From the NCBI GenBank assembly GCA_004154925.1, contig QJNS01000198.1:62001-126000 (forward strand): DNA of 64,000 nucleotides. Reading direction: 5' to 3'. Below, piece by piece: positions 13,101-26,775 of this stretch. Every line of letters begins with the position of its first letter. Within the stretch, counting starts at the first letter, position 1. The translations under genes were made by a program, and so were the position numbers. The DNA is from Monosporascus cannonballus. Lineage: Eukaryota > Ascomycota > Sordariomycetes > Xylariales. The notes beneath the pieces are model-generated. The model had not been told where the DNA came from, searched no databases, and saw nothing but the letters and a program-made list of their open reading frames with translations.

Positions 13101-14219
13101 TATAATCTATCCTAATCGTAAAAACTATGAATCAGTTCTTGTATTCGAAAATACTAGATTTAATATTTATCGTATAAATTATATCGTATAATAATTTCCT
13201 ATATATTGGTCTTAGCTCCAGGATTATAGCTTCAACGGAAATATATCGCGCAATAATTAAATTTTATACAAAATACTATTAAACATATACTTTAATATAA
13301 TATTTTTATTTATTTATTTTATATTTTAAAATATTTAATATTAATAGAAATGCAGTCTTTACAATACATAAAGACAATATTTTAATATTTAATTTAAAAT
13401 CAATAATACTGATGTAATAATAATAATACAAATAATTAATAGTAAGATATATATAAAATAATTATAAAACTGTTAATCAATGACGCGAATATGCAATAAA
13501 ATAACAAATATACATTATATTATTATTTAGTGCTTTTAATATTATAGTTAATATTTATTAAAATGTGAACTCATAAAAATATTACACCGTATTATCTCTT
13601 ATAAAGATTTGAAATATAATAAATGTTGAATTATAGAATTAAAAATTATTAAATATTGAAAATGGACAGTAAAAATATAAAGGCTTCATATATTAATATT
13701 GCTACGAAAGTTTACATGTTTTCAATGTGCAAATATTGGTTTTTACATATAATGCCCGTTTATGTCAAAATACAAAGAGCTTATTTACTGATATAATTCT
13801 TTATTTTGGGCTAATAATTTGAACGTATTACTTCGTTAATATATTTGAATTAATAAAATATATTCAACTTCGTTTTTAGCGTATATTTATTAAAAATAAA
13901 TTTCCAAATATGTTTTATAATTTTATAGCATCTATAACACTACTTTTAACCAAGCTGTTTATTTTAGTTTTCCTTGTAATAATTTTAACAATATCGTCAT
14001 TTTGTATATAAGCCCGTTTAATGCCAGAAACTATGCTATATTCTTTTTGATTGTTTAAAAAAGTTGCCGTTTATTTATTAGTTTCTCATCTATTAATTTT
14101 CTTTATTTTCTTTTCTTTATGCGATTTACCGCCCTAGTTATTATTTTTCAATGTTTATACCTTGGTTTTAAAATATTAAATTTAAAATATTTTACATCTT
14201 ATATATTTTATCCGTTATT
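10120..14219. other. AT-rich isochore, no gene
   Basis: RIP-like throughout. A dispersed-repeat copy on the minus strand lies at 13,150-13,240. Short open frames near 11.6-12.1 kb are low-complexity AT frames without homology and are not called. Confidence 0.5.
13150..13240 (-). repeat. Dispersed AT-rich repeat, copy d
   Basis: The reverse complement reads ...CCTGGAGCTAAGACCAATATA...TATACGATATAATTTATACGATA, parallel to copy a. Differences are largely transitions. Confidence 0.45.
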
Positions 14220-14973
14220 AATGCTCGAACTGCTCTTAAGATCTAGCTTTAGTAAGCCGCCCCCGAATCTCCAGCCGGCCAGCATACATACTAACCTATA
14301 ACTGCTAAAAGTGCACGAATTTCGGCGGCTGAGGCGTCGAAATGAAGAGAAATAAGACGTAGGCAGTGTTTTCGATATAGTAATACCAACATTCCTTGGC
14401 TCGCATTAGCCCATGTTCGTCCGATGTCCTGGTGTCTGGCCGTGGCACAGCTTGCAGCACGCTGGGAAGGTTCGTGTGCGTTGAGCCCTTATGTACGAAG
14501 GTCGTGGCCTGCACGAACTCCAATCATTTTCAATAGACGGCGGGTTCTGATGTCCTTGCAATGTAGAGTAATCAGCTACGTGCCGTTCGTTATTCTACAT
14601 GGGCTCCATTCGAATGCGAGTTAGACACGAAAGACTAACCCCTGTTGCAGTAGGATGACATCGCGTTACACTCGCCCTCACTCACGCTGATCTAAGTTCG
14701 AGATTCTATGTGTCATGACACTCTTATCTGTAACCACTCCAGAGACAGCCTGAGAACTTTCGTTGGGGATGCTCTAGATGTAACATCTCAGCCGTTTGGT
14801 ATTGGATTTGCCCAGGTAATAGTGAGATGCTCATGAGATGTATCTTGCGCCACTGAAATGCCCCTGCGATGGCGAGCCTATCAGGCAGCACTTAATCTTC
14901 TCTCTCGTTGTCTATCCGATAGCCCAGAAAGTTTCATGCCTGTAATGAAAGTTGACTTGGTAGCAGTTGCATA
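14220..14973. other. GC-normal island, unassigned
   Basis: About 750 bp of normal composition (GC-rich words such as GCCGCCCCCGAATCTCCAGC at about 14,256). Open frames of 60-72 codons run on both strands, but none shows a recognisable domain, splice pattern or clear start. It could be a decayed host gene or the interior of a DNA transposon whose end is at 14,974. Confidence 0.35.
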
Positions 14974-15050
14974 TAGGGTGAGGGAGTGGGCACCGGTGGG
15001 TCACCCACGGCTGCCCACGCCAAATTTGGGTAATCCACATATTACAAAAT
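14974..15050 (+). mobile_element. Possible hAT-type terminus
   Basis: Begins TAGGGTGAGGGAGTGGGCAC and continues with GTGGGTCACCCACGG and CCCACG motifs. This resembles the start (TAGGGT...) and the CCCAC/GTGGG subterminal motifs of the better-defined hAT-like element at 61,611. The other end was not found; the sequence runs into RIP-like DNA at about 15,060. Confidence 0.4.
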
Positions 15051-15059
15051 AAACCGATA

Positions 15060-16031
15060 CGCAATGCGTAGAAAATTACCCACTAAAAAAACTTGTGGAA
15101 ACATATAAAGGTTACTAAGAATAATATATTATTTAACACTAATTTATAAATATTATAAAAGTTTTCGAAATATTTTTGAAAAAATAGGCGATTATAAATA
15201 ATATAATATTTTACAAATTAAGTGTAATGTCGAACTGAAAATAAAACTTAAGACGCGAAATTTAGTGATAATGTTAAATTTTATTTGTTAATATTGTATA
15301 AAGTTTATCGTTAAATATTAGCTATAATAAATATATTTACAACGCTTTTTTAACTGAGTTTTTATATTTGCCGTTTATAATTCCTTTTATATTAATATCA
15401 GCAATTTCTTTTCTTTTTTGGTTCTTTTTTAATCATTCTAATAATTAAAGTTTGCTTTCTAAATTGTAATATTATAAAATATTTACTTGTATTTATAAAT
15501 ATACAAAATTTAAACTTTACATTAATATGATCTTTTAATGTTTTATATATAACTTAAAATATTAATATAATATACTAAATCAATTTTTAACTCTTATAAC
15601 CTATTATAATATACAATTTTCAAATATAACTTGAATTAATAATAATCGATAAAGCTAATATTTTAAAACCTGGCGTAAATCTTTGTTATATAAAGTAATA
15701 TTGAACTTTTATAAATATTACTTAATTACGTTTCAATTTTAAAGCTACTCCGGTATTATAAATTTGTTAATATAACTATATCTTATTGCGTTATTTGTAC
15801 TATACATATTTCTTTTAAATAGTTTAGTATTCTTAAAAGTAATATATTTCAAAATGAAGTGAAAAAATAAGAGCAATTCGTTAATACTTTACTAAACATT
15901 ATAAAGTATTAGTTTTTAAAAAATTACGATATAGAAACCAGACTTATATAATATAATAAAGTGACCATATTTATAATACAAAGTCAGTAAAGTAAAATAA
16001 GCAATAATGTAAATATAAAATAGTATATACA
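15060..16031. other. AT-rich isochore, no gene
   Basis: RIP-like sequence. Nothing recognised. Confidence 0.5.
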
Positions 16032-16036
16032 ATAAG

Positions 16037-16185
16037 TGTTACGGCGCCGTACGTCTCTTAGGTACTGGAAAATATTCTGTTGTTACACGAAGGAGGAAAA
16101 AGGAATCTATTTAGCAAGCGCGTAGCGCTTGCGTACATATAGCGAAACGGCGGCTTAAGGAGGCCGCTTTGCTAGTGCCGTAACA
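16037..16185 (+). mobile_element. Short solo-LTR-like insertion, 149 bp
   Basis: Begins TGTTACGGCGCC and ends GTGCCGTAACA, so the termini are inverted (TGTTACGGC/GCCGTAACA). Flanks are ATAAG and ATAAA, a 5-bp duplication with one G-to-A change. The interior carries a strong hairpin (GCAAGCGC...GCGCTTGC, 16,113-16,132) and a second inverted motif (GGCGGC...GGCCGC). Composition is normal. Confidence 0.65.
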
Positions 16186-16190
16186 ATAAA

Positions 16191-19100
16191 GAGACAAAAG
16201 TCTAGAACTACTCCGAGTTTACTAGCAAAACTTACAATATTTAAGAAAATCTTAAAAATCGAAAGTATATTACAAAACTATACATATGATATAATGCGAT
16301 AATATTGTAACTCATGTATTTATTTTATATTAGGTTTTACAAAAACAATTTGCAATAGCAAAATTAAAACGTTTTGAATATAGATTCCAGAAATTAACCA
16401 TAGTAAATTATAAGGCAATAAGTACATACGGTAAAACCTCGGCAATCAGTTGCCGACCCAATTATAAAAGAACATTATAAAACCGTACCTGGACATAATA
16501 TATGCAAGGGAAATAAAATTTTATTAATATATTGAGTGTTGCGAATAATATATAAACATTCGATTATTATTTTGCGTTTTAATATATTGATTTATATATT
16601 TTAAATTTCATTTAAAATATCGTAATAAGGAATAGAAATAAATCGACGCATTTTCGATTTCACCTCCGAAGAGTAAATTATATAAAGAATAACGAAATAA
16701 CTTAAGTTGTTAAAAAGTCAACATTTAAAAATATATTTAAACGTAAATTTCTAAAACTTTTAAAACCGTAGTAGCCGAAGTTGCATCACAATATGTATTT
16801 TATCTTTAATATCGAATATTTGCGCATGTATAAAAAATTCGATATAAACGTATTAAATTTAAGGAAAGAAAATTTTCCTCAAAAAAACGAACTATAATCG
16901 GCAAAAACAAGTAGTTTTTTAATTGAAGTTATTGCGAATTAAAATTATGGATAATACATGGAGACAGTTTCGAAATTATTAAAATATAGCAAGCAAATAT
17001 TTAACGAATAATGTATAAAATAGGCATCACAGAAGTAAAGTTATATCGAATATAAATATTAATAATAACTAAACATTCCGGTTGTTAAATATACTATATA
17101 TTTATGAAGTTATAAATAAGAGAAAAAGGTTTTATAATAGAACGATCGAATATATTGCAATATAATACAGAAACCAGTTGAATATATTTTAACTTAAAAT
17201 ATACAAATCGAACCTTTAAAAACGTTTTTAAATGTTTAAGATAAACGATTAATTGCCTATAAATATTTTTATAATTCAAAGGATTTACTTATTACAAACT
17301 AGAAATGTGGATTTTTACTTACAGAAAAGCTAGATTAAGTTAATATATTCTTTTTATTGCCGTTTACAGAAATTGATAAAAATTGACTTATTTAAATACA
17401 AGGTTTTTTTAAGAAATTATTCGATACCGTAACGGAAGCCGACTCTGTACAAACAGCTTAACATTAAGGCTAAATATTGTAAACCAAATGGTAAAGAAAT
17501 TATATAATTACGTCCAAAAATAACCAGCTAATAAAGAAATATTTAAAAGTACTCAACTTGAAAAAAAAAGAAAAGCTTTTTAAAAAGAATCTCAGTATCG
17601 CCGAATATATTCCGACTAAAATAAATCTGCTAAATCGCAAAAACCGGCGACTTTTGTCAAAGAAAAAAAATTTTAACAGATTAAAATTTCGAAAAAAAGG
17701 AATATATTAATTACGCTTTTAAAGTGAAAAGTAAAAATAATTTTCGTTTTTGATCAAAATATTACAATACGGTAATAAAAAATTAATATCCCCTTATTAT
17801 ACGAAGCCGGAGTTTTTTTGAAGATTTCAATGAGTTAAAAAAGATATTATCGCAATAGATATATACATTTAACTAATTTCAACTAAATAACGTTGGAAAA
17901 TAGGTCTTAAATCGCCGTTAACAATTTTAATTATTGTTTTTAATAAACATAATAACTGTATATTTAACCTTTAAATAAAGTTAGATGTAAAAGCGGGCAT
18001 AAACATTTGTAATAAACGTTTTAGCCAAAAATATAAAATCTGTTCTATCATTATTAATATTGTCATATTGATAAAAATAACCGAAATCTTTATTAAATGT
18101 TATAAAATTCCCGAGATTAAGATAGAACCAACATATAAGTTTTAAAATATTAGATATATTTGCAAAGTTCTATCTATAATACGATATAATTAATTAATGC
18201 TTGACTTAGTTTTATTCGAATTGAAACCAAAGTAATAAATCTATTATTAAATATTAGAAAATATAAATGGATTTTAAAGAATTTAGAAAAGTCCATAACG
18301 AAAACGGGATAGATTTCACGTTCTCTGAGAAATTAATTTATATCGTTAAGTTCATCGAATTTTGAAATAATCGTAATATAGTCTAATTTGCAAAGAAAAG
18401 ATTCCTAAACTTATAAACCTACTTATATACTTAAAGGGTTTTCGAAATATATATTTAAAAAACCAAAAACCAAATAAATATTTTTAATATTGCCAAAACC
18501 CAAATATTTCATATATTTCGTATCTAAGAAAGTATCGCCTATTTGTTTAATTTACTTAATATCAAGTATATTAGACGATAATTTAAAAAAACAGTTTTTT
18601 AAAAACTTGAAAATAAAACTAATTAAAAAGTCGAAATTGAAAATGTCGTTCCAGTTTTATTTAAAATTAAAGAAATAATACGTTATAGTTGTATATTAAC
18701 AGTTAAATATTAAAAGAAATTATAGTTGCAACTGGATATCTTTTATTAATACTCTTTTATATTTAAATTTAGTAAATACGTATTGCATTGAAATTAAAAC
18801 TGTTATCTAATAAAAGTTCGTTTGTAAATAAAATATCAATAATTTAATACGCTAACATCGTTTGTATTTATTTATATCTTTATTATTTTCGAACCTTTAT
18901 ATATAAAGTATTGTTTTATTTTATTAATGTAATAGATATTGTTTAATTTAATGATATTATAATGGTTTCGAAACATCACAGAAATATTCACAATTTACTA
19001 AATTATTAAAAGGCGAATTTTTCTAGCAGAAATAGCTTTGATAGAATTTATTATTAATTTCAAAAATATATAAATAAAGTTTTAACGAATAATCAGAATC

Positions 19101-22100
19101 CAGAAATAAACAATTTCTAAATTAATATACGACATTTAAACATTTTTAAGATTTCATAAGTTTATAAAAGCTTTATTGTATATTATTCCAAAACTATTGT
19201 TATTATTTACGTTTTTAAAAAATGAAAAGTTCACGGGAAAAATTTTAAATAATTTATCAAAATAACTGGAATACTTAAAACCTTAAAATTCATATTTCGA
19301 ATTACGACTGTTTTCTGATATTAAAATTTTAGAAAACGTATCTATATAAAAATTAATATATTTTTTAAAACAGTGTCTAATATTTTAATACAACTTTATA
19401 TATTCAACTAATACCTAATTACTTTTTAATTACAAACATTTTACAATACTAACATTTAGTAAGTAATCAATTTATAAAAATCATATAATTTTATAAAAAA
19501 CTTAAAATTTTAACCATAATATTTACAAACTTCGAACCAGATATTGTAATCCTTATAAATTATAAGATATTAAAAAGGATAAGTGCTGCATTAACGTAAA
19601 GTCTTCAAAAAGGTTCGCCTCATAAATATGCCGATATTTTTAATTTAATTTTAAAATATAACATAAATTAAAGTAACTTAATTCAGCAAACAGCAGATTG
19701 ATATATCTGTATTAAGGAAATATAAAAAAAGTAATATCGATATTTACAAAAAACATTAAATTAATTTACAAATTGAATAACCAAATTATTTATTAAAGAA
19801 TCCTTTTACTTTAAAAAGTTTAAAAATAGAGTTAAATATATTACTTAAGCAAAATTACGAAAATTACTTTAATAGTTAAATATCTTAAAAATATAAAGCT
19901 AAAAACATTCAAATAACAGGTATTAGTATTAAAATAATAATAGAGGACTTTTTTTAGAGGATTATATATCACTTTTAAAAAATTGAAAAGAGATTATTAG
20001 ATATCGAGACATTTAAAATAAAATACATGTAGTAAAAAAGATTAAAATTACGGCTATTATTAAATTAATTGTAAAAAGGTTAAAATTGAATGCAATATAA
20101 AACTCTCGTTTTAATGTCGATTTATTAATAGAACTAAAGTGAAAAGGCGTTAAATTTATTCTACTAAATTAATATGTTTAATATTTAATAGTTAAGAAAT
20201 ATGAACTTAAATAAAGATATATTTATTGCTACAAGTTTATAATAAACTTATAATACGATGCGTAAATTATTAATTGTGGAATTAAATATTGAAGAATGGA
20301 TTATAAAAGCCTGAATAATAATTTAATATTTTCATTTATTCCTTATTTTATAGTAATATTCGTCGCATAAATATTTTCTTAATTATAATTATAAATCCTT
20401 TAAATTTAAATATATAAAAATCAAATGTTTACGAAATCACTTAATTAAATATTCTATTAAATTATATAATAAATATTATTTAAAAATGATTCCAATACTA
20501 TTATATGTATTATCCTTTACGTAAATATTAGATCTGAGCTTTAGGAAATATTATGTTTATGTTTTTGATTAAAAGTTATTTTAAAAATTATATTGTAACT
20601 CACAAAATAATCAGTATAAATACGACGTTATTTTATTAATAGTTAACTAGCTTCCGTAATTTGTGTTATTTTCTGATAATAAAACTACTAATAATTTAAA
20701 AATGAACTAATATTTCATAGAAACAAATCAACGATTATTTGAACTTCTACTAGAAATTATTAATTATAGAAAGAAATTATTCAATAATTAATTTTAAATT
20801 AAGTTCTGTATAATACATAACATCGCATATCGATTATTTACCTTTAAATCTCTTTAAATTAAATAATAAATCAAATGAATAAATGAAACCATATTAAAAC
20901 ATATTCAAAATTATTCAAATAAAAATCAAATGCATTAAATTAGATTGCTATATAAAAGTAAATTTATTTATCCAAATTATTGTAAGATATTTATAAAGTA
21001 CATATCGCTTAAGATTTTATATAACTAATACTTCTGAATAATAAAATAAATACGAAATAAAATTGGAATTAAAGTTTAAAAATATAAAGTAATTTAAACG
21101 TATAATATAAATTTACTCACATATATAAAAATATTGAAAACTCGTAGTTAATTTAAAAAAGAAATAGTTCGATTTCATATATTTATTAAGAACCTTTTAA
21201 AAGCCTTAACCTATAAAGTTATTTAAAACAAACTTTTAAATTTAAAACACTTTAAATTAACGTTAATATATATTTGAATAGAAATTTCCGAACCGACAAG
21301 ATTACAACCGTAGAAAGTATATTGCCTATATTCTTATTAAAATCGTAATATAATCGGAAATAGATTATTAATAAAATATGATTTTCGTGCTTTCAAACAT
21401 AATAATAATGGAAAATAAAAACTACTATTCAATATAAAAATAATTGCGGCAATAAAATTGCTATTTATGTAAGTATACTAATTCATTAAATATAACATTT
21501 AAACTTTACACGAAGATTAAATATAAATAACCATAAATAAATATCTATTTATAAAAATAAAAAAAAGATAAAGTTTCAAAAACACTTTAAAAACTAATGA
21601 ATTCAGTTATAGTTAAAATGAAATTAAACGATAATAATATGATAGTAAGACTCCAAATAAAAAATATTAAAATTAATTTTAATTATTTAATAATTTCTAT
21701 TAATTTTTGAATACGGAATATATAACCGTTTAAACTATATTTAAATGTAACAAATCTGATAAAAACCAGGTTTATTATTTTTAAATTAAAATTCTACGAT
21801 TAATTAATAAATTATAAATAAACTTTTGATAATAATTTGCTTATATTAAATTTATTGTTAAAAGTATAAAGCGGTATATACGATAACGAAAATAAACTTC
21901 ACCGCGAACCGATTTAGAGACTAAAAAAAGGGTTACTAAATCCGATAAAAAAAGCGGACAAGTAATGCTAGTTCATATCCTTTTACAAAGGAATAGAAGA
22001 GCGCGAAATCAGTAGCTTTTTGACGTTTTTTATACGTTTCGATCAGCAAAGTTGAACGGAGCCTTAATATCGTTATTAAACGTTTATTAAATAGCTGTTA

Positions 22101-22944
22101 TATAATGGTAAACTTTTCGAATAAATTTGTTACGGCGGAATAAAATAATTTAATCACGTTTTATATTAATATCGAACTGATGAAAATAAGTACAATAATA
22201 AAAATAAAGATTTAGACTTTTTATATTCGAAATAGAACAATTTAAAACCATGTATAAATTACATTTTAACGGCATTAATTACCGTATGTTCGGCGTTTTT
22301 CGTCTTAACAATTACGAATTATTTTTCGATATAAATGTTGTGAAAAATAAAGTAGATATTCTTCATAAATAAGATATACCGACTAATTTATAAATATTTA
22401 TTCAAAAAACCGCTTAATTAATACCATATATTCTTATTTTACTTATACTGCTGTATAGCGATAAAATTATATTTTTTTATAGAGTAATACTTCGAAAAAT
22501 AGTCGGAATTTATTCAACGTTAACAATCGTTCAGAGAAAAATAAATACATATAATCGAAAATATTTCTTCTTATTTTAAATGAAAGACGAATAAAAATCG
22601 GCGTTTTTTTTACAAAGTTTATACTGTAAACGATATTAAAATTAAAGAAATTCGCATAATATTAATCAGGTTTATCGAATATAGATAAATTAATTTTAAA
22701 TTTTAAATCGTAATTAAAATCATTTAATATTTTATAAACTATACAATTTTTTCAAAATATTATTTCATAGAAAATATACTAACAACGTATATTTAGGAAA
22801 CGAAAAAAAAATAATCCTAAAAAACTAAAACTAAAATTGAAATAGTGACGATTATTTAAAATACGAACGGAAAGATAAATAGAAATTATAAATAAAAATA
22901 TAAATAACAAATGAATAAGTTAAGATAGTTAATAATACGAAAAT
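16191..22944. other. AT-rich isochore, no gene
   Basis: Nearly 7 kb of RIP-like sequence. A less AT-rich patch at 17,400-17,720 and another at 21,890-22,340 could be transposase or retrotransposon relics, but no domain could be read with confidence on either strand. Confidence 0.5.
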
Positions 22945-22949
22945 TAAAT

Positions 22950-23155
22950 TGTAAGATTATCGGTAGCTGTGGGCTAAAGTAAGGTGATATCCGACTAGTC
23001 GCAGAGCATATTCCAAAAAGTAAGTGTCTTAGGTTATTTCTATCTGGTGTTTTCCACTAGCCACTAGATGGTGGATTTATACTAGTAGATGGGTCGGTGA
23101 CAGATCGGTGGCTGATCGGCTATCAGCCTCACTCCATAAGAGCTATATTTTCACA
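22950..23155 (+). mobile_element. Short solo-LTR-like insertion, 206 bp
   Basis: Begins TGTAAGATTATC and ends TATTTTCACA, with perfect 5-bp duplications TAAAT at 22,945-22,949 and 23,156-23,160. The normal-composition interior contains internal duplications (GATCGG, CCACTAG). No coding potential. Confidence 0.65.
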
Positions 23156-23160
23156 TAAAT

Positions 23161-26100
23161 AATAATTTAATCGAAAAACGTTTAACAACCCACCTTATAT
23201 ATAGAGTAACTCAATTAAAAATAGATGTAAATTAATTAAATAGCCTCGAAATATATTTAAATTATGCCAAACATCTTATTCATTACAATATAGCGGATTT
23301 AATTAATAATAGCTATTAAGAATTAGCAGTTAAAAAACAATAAAAGAATAAAAAATATATCACAAAACCTGGTTTATTAATCGCTGAATTATATACAACA
23401 AAATACTATAAAATCGTAGTTAGATATAATATATATAACCTAGATAAAAATCTACTAACACGTCTACTTTTTAAAATAGTTTACAACTGTTCGGCTATTA
23501 TCTTATCTTCTAATCTAGTATTTTATATAAATTTAAAGTTTTATTAATACAAATTCAACTGTGAAACTTTCTTTAAAAAATTGCTAAAATATAGAAAATC
23601 TGTGAAGGTTTTCAATATTATGTACGATTTGAGAAATATATTTTAAATTATGTTTATTTAATACTTTTCAGGTTTTTATTTAAATTTTAATGCATTGTTA
23701 GATACTCGGCGTCGTGCTAGTAAACAGGCGGTAATTTCAAACTTTCGTCCGATCAGTGTAAGTATATATCTAAATAAACGTATAATGCGATAAAAAAAAG
23801 ATAGAATATATAGCACACTTATAATTAACAGTTTTATATAATACTAAAACGAATAAAAGTTTATTATAAAAGTAATAAAAGTAATATATACTAATATTTT
23901 AGAAATAAAACGCAAAACAACTTCAAAAAATTAATATTTCTTATCTTATATTCAATTAAGAATAAATTAAGTGTTTTAAACGCTGAAATATATATTTATT
24001 TTGCAAAATAGCTTTAAATATAAACGCTATATTATGTAATAGTAAATTTGAATAATTATAAAATTCTATTAATTAAATTATAATATTACAGCTATTATAA
24101 TGGTATAAATATGCTGTTAAAAATTAATAGAGTTTAAAAATTAAAGTTTTATCCAAACTAATTAAACCTATTTTTAAAACTGTTTTATAAATTTTATATA
24201 CTATAAATATATCTAAAATAAATAATAATAATTATAGTAAACATATTACGATATATTCTTTTTCTATAAACAAATATCCGCTTATATAAATCCTTTTATT
24301 ACAACAAATATATCCTTTTAAGTACTTCTTTGAAGTGTATTTATAGTATTTTAAATTCACTTACATTGCTAATTATTAAATTCGAAACTAAGAATAATCT
24401 TTAATATTTTAATCAATATTTGAAATATATTAACAAGAAATATTCTATACGCTCTTTCAATTTTTTTTAAAGGTAATTATTTTATTATTCTTGTAGTATA
24501 TATCCTAAATATAGGTTCAGGCTATTTTTTCGAAGCTTATTTAATTAACCTTATAAAAACGCAATTTACTTATATTAATTTATTAACAAACTAATAATAG
24601 TGTGTACATAATCTCAGAAATAATACCAATTCAATATTAATATTGTACATAGTTTTATAGGAATAGTAAATCAAATAAAATATGAAACTTCGTATATATT
24701 TTTCTATTACTATCTTAAAATATATATCGAATATACTTAGTTTAATATCACTTTATATAAAGATACTTTTATAGAATAAATTATATTAGATATTTGTCTT
24801 AATATATATTCATATTAATTTTAAAATTTCTTTATACAGGGTAAAATAAAATGGCCTTTCGAAATTCAAGTTTTAAAAGATTGTTTTAGCAACGTTAAAT
24901 CGATATACTGCTTAAAACCGCGGGATAAACTTCAATATATTCACTGTATTATATTTCCACTGTTAAACCTTATATATATACTTAACGTAATATACAATTT
25001 CGGCGTAAGCACTGCTTTGCTTCGCCCTGGCTTATTTATTCAAGTCGCTTTACACTAATCTTATATTTCTCAATATTAATTGAAAATCACTCCTTTTTTT
25101 AAAAGATACGGGAGAATACACTTAATTATTTAAATAAATGTAAAAAAAACGCATCTGAGTTAAAACTAGCTTTATACATTTATAATAATATATACAGTTT
25201 TTAAAAATTATTAAAATACTTATAAATATATACGAAGTAATATTATTTGTTATTTGTTATATATGATACCTATCAAATTTTAATTAATATTCAATGAATT
25301 CTATATTAAAATTTGTAATCGATTTCTATTAGATTGTAATATATCAGCATTATAGCCAGTTTATTACGTATTAAGCGTTTTATAATACGAATTAAAAATA
25401 ACTAGATGCTAAAGTAATTAGAAGGTATTAATAATTATAATTCTTTTCTATCGAAATATTAATTATTTATAAAGACTTTATAAATATATAAAGACGTTGT
25501 GCAGATTTTTCGAACGTATTGAAAATAAAACTGTAAATATATTTTATGAAAAAAGATTAATACTGTAATAAATTTAGCTTTTTTATAAACATGTTTATAA
25601 AGTTAAGATTATTACGTACTAATAATAAAATGAAAATAGTTGAATAAACGTAATATAAGTAGAAAGCGATTAACGTATATATGTATACAATTTTTACAAC
25701 TCGATATTTCAATTTCTAATAATTCTAAAATTAATATATTTTTATTATACTTTATCAGGAAGTATTTCTTTTATTTAAAATATAGGTTCTTTTAATGTTT
25801 TCTATATTATATAAAATTATAAAGTAAAGAAATTACACTAACTGTAGTTTCATATATGGTAAATTATTTTACAAGCCGACGAAGAGTTTATATTTTAAAC
25901 TTTATAAGCTTAAAGTGGGATTTTATTTAGAAAACGACAATATATTTAAAACTACGAAACTATACTTGCTTTATTTTACATCTGTTAAAATAGCATTATT
26001 TAAACGATTTAATATATAATAATATAAGCAAAGTGTTTTTAAATTATAAAAGCACTATAAGTAATTCATATTCTTAAATAGATATAACATATATTTTCAG

Positions 26101-26599
26101 TTTTAGTATTATAATCTTATAACTTAAGATTATACTAAGGCGGTAGTATTATTTTAAAAACTGGTTTAACTACTAAAAAACATTATATAATCGGTTTACT
26201 TCAAAGACAAAATTTTAACAAAAGATTTAGAATTAAAAAGAATTAATACTTTTATATTAAACAAGTAACATTTATATAAGTTAGTTATTTTTATTAAAGC
26301 TAAAATAAGTCTAATTATATAATATAACTAAATTTTAAAATTTAATCTAAATCATATTTTACTATAAATTAGCTTTTTAGTTTTATAACCGGTTAAATCT
26401 TATAAGTCTTTTATTATAAAAGTAATAATTTCGAATATGAATAATATAACAATAATATAGCGTTTATTAACTTTAAAAAAAGACTGATAAATTGTAGACG
26501 AAATTTAGGCCGTTTATAATAGATTTAAAACTTAGAAAGTAGCGATAACTACTTATACTTAATAAGCTAAGTATATATTACAATTTCGCTAACACAAAT
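23161..26599. other. AT-rich isochore, no gene
   Basis: RIP-like sequence. A short GC-richer patch at 23,703-23,757 is unassigned. Confidence 0.5.
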
Positions 26600-26609
26600 T
26601 ATTAAAAAG

Positions 26610-26775
26610 AAAATGTCATGTAACTAATCACCAATTATCAGCTCAACTGAGCTACAAGCTCTTATCGATCGTATTCGCAACTGTTGTTGGACACGTTCTT
26701 ATTAGGATTTATATAGTGTCCTGTCCTAGACCTGTCTTTTCGGCTATAGAGAGCTGTGTTCTTACTAAATAAACA
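26610..26775. other. GC-normal island with tRNA-like 5' fragment
   Basis: About 165 bp of normal composition. On the minus strand the words TGTAGCTCAGTTGAGC resemble a tRNA D-arm / pol III A box, but no T-arm or B box lies at the right distance, so it is not a tRNA gene. No TG...CA ends with a matching duplication were found. Confidence 0.3.

Noticed and set aside
14305..14624. Overlapping frames on both strands of a GC-normal island
   Set aside because: Mutually overlapping, short, with no domain or intron signals. The island is described as unassigned instead.
26640..26680. Minus-strand tRNA gene
   Set aside because: Only a D-arm-like word is present; no anticodon or T arm at the right spacing.
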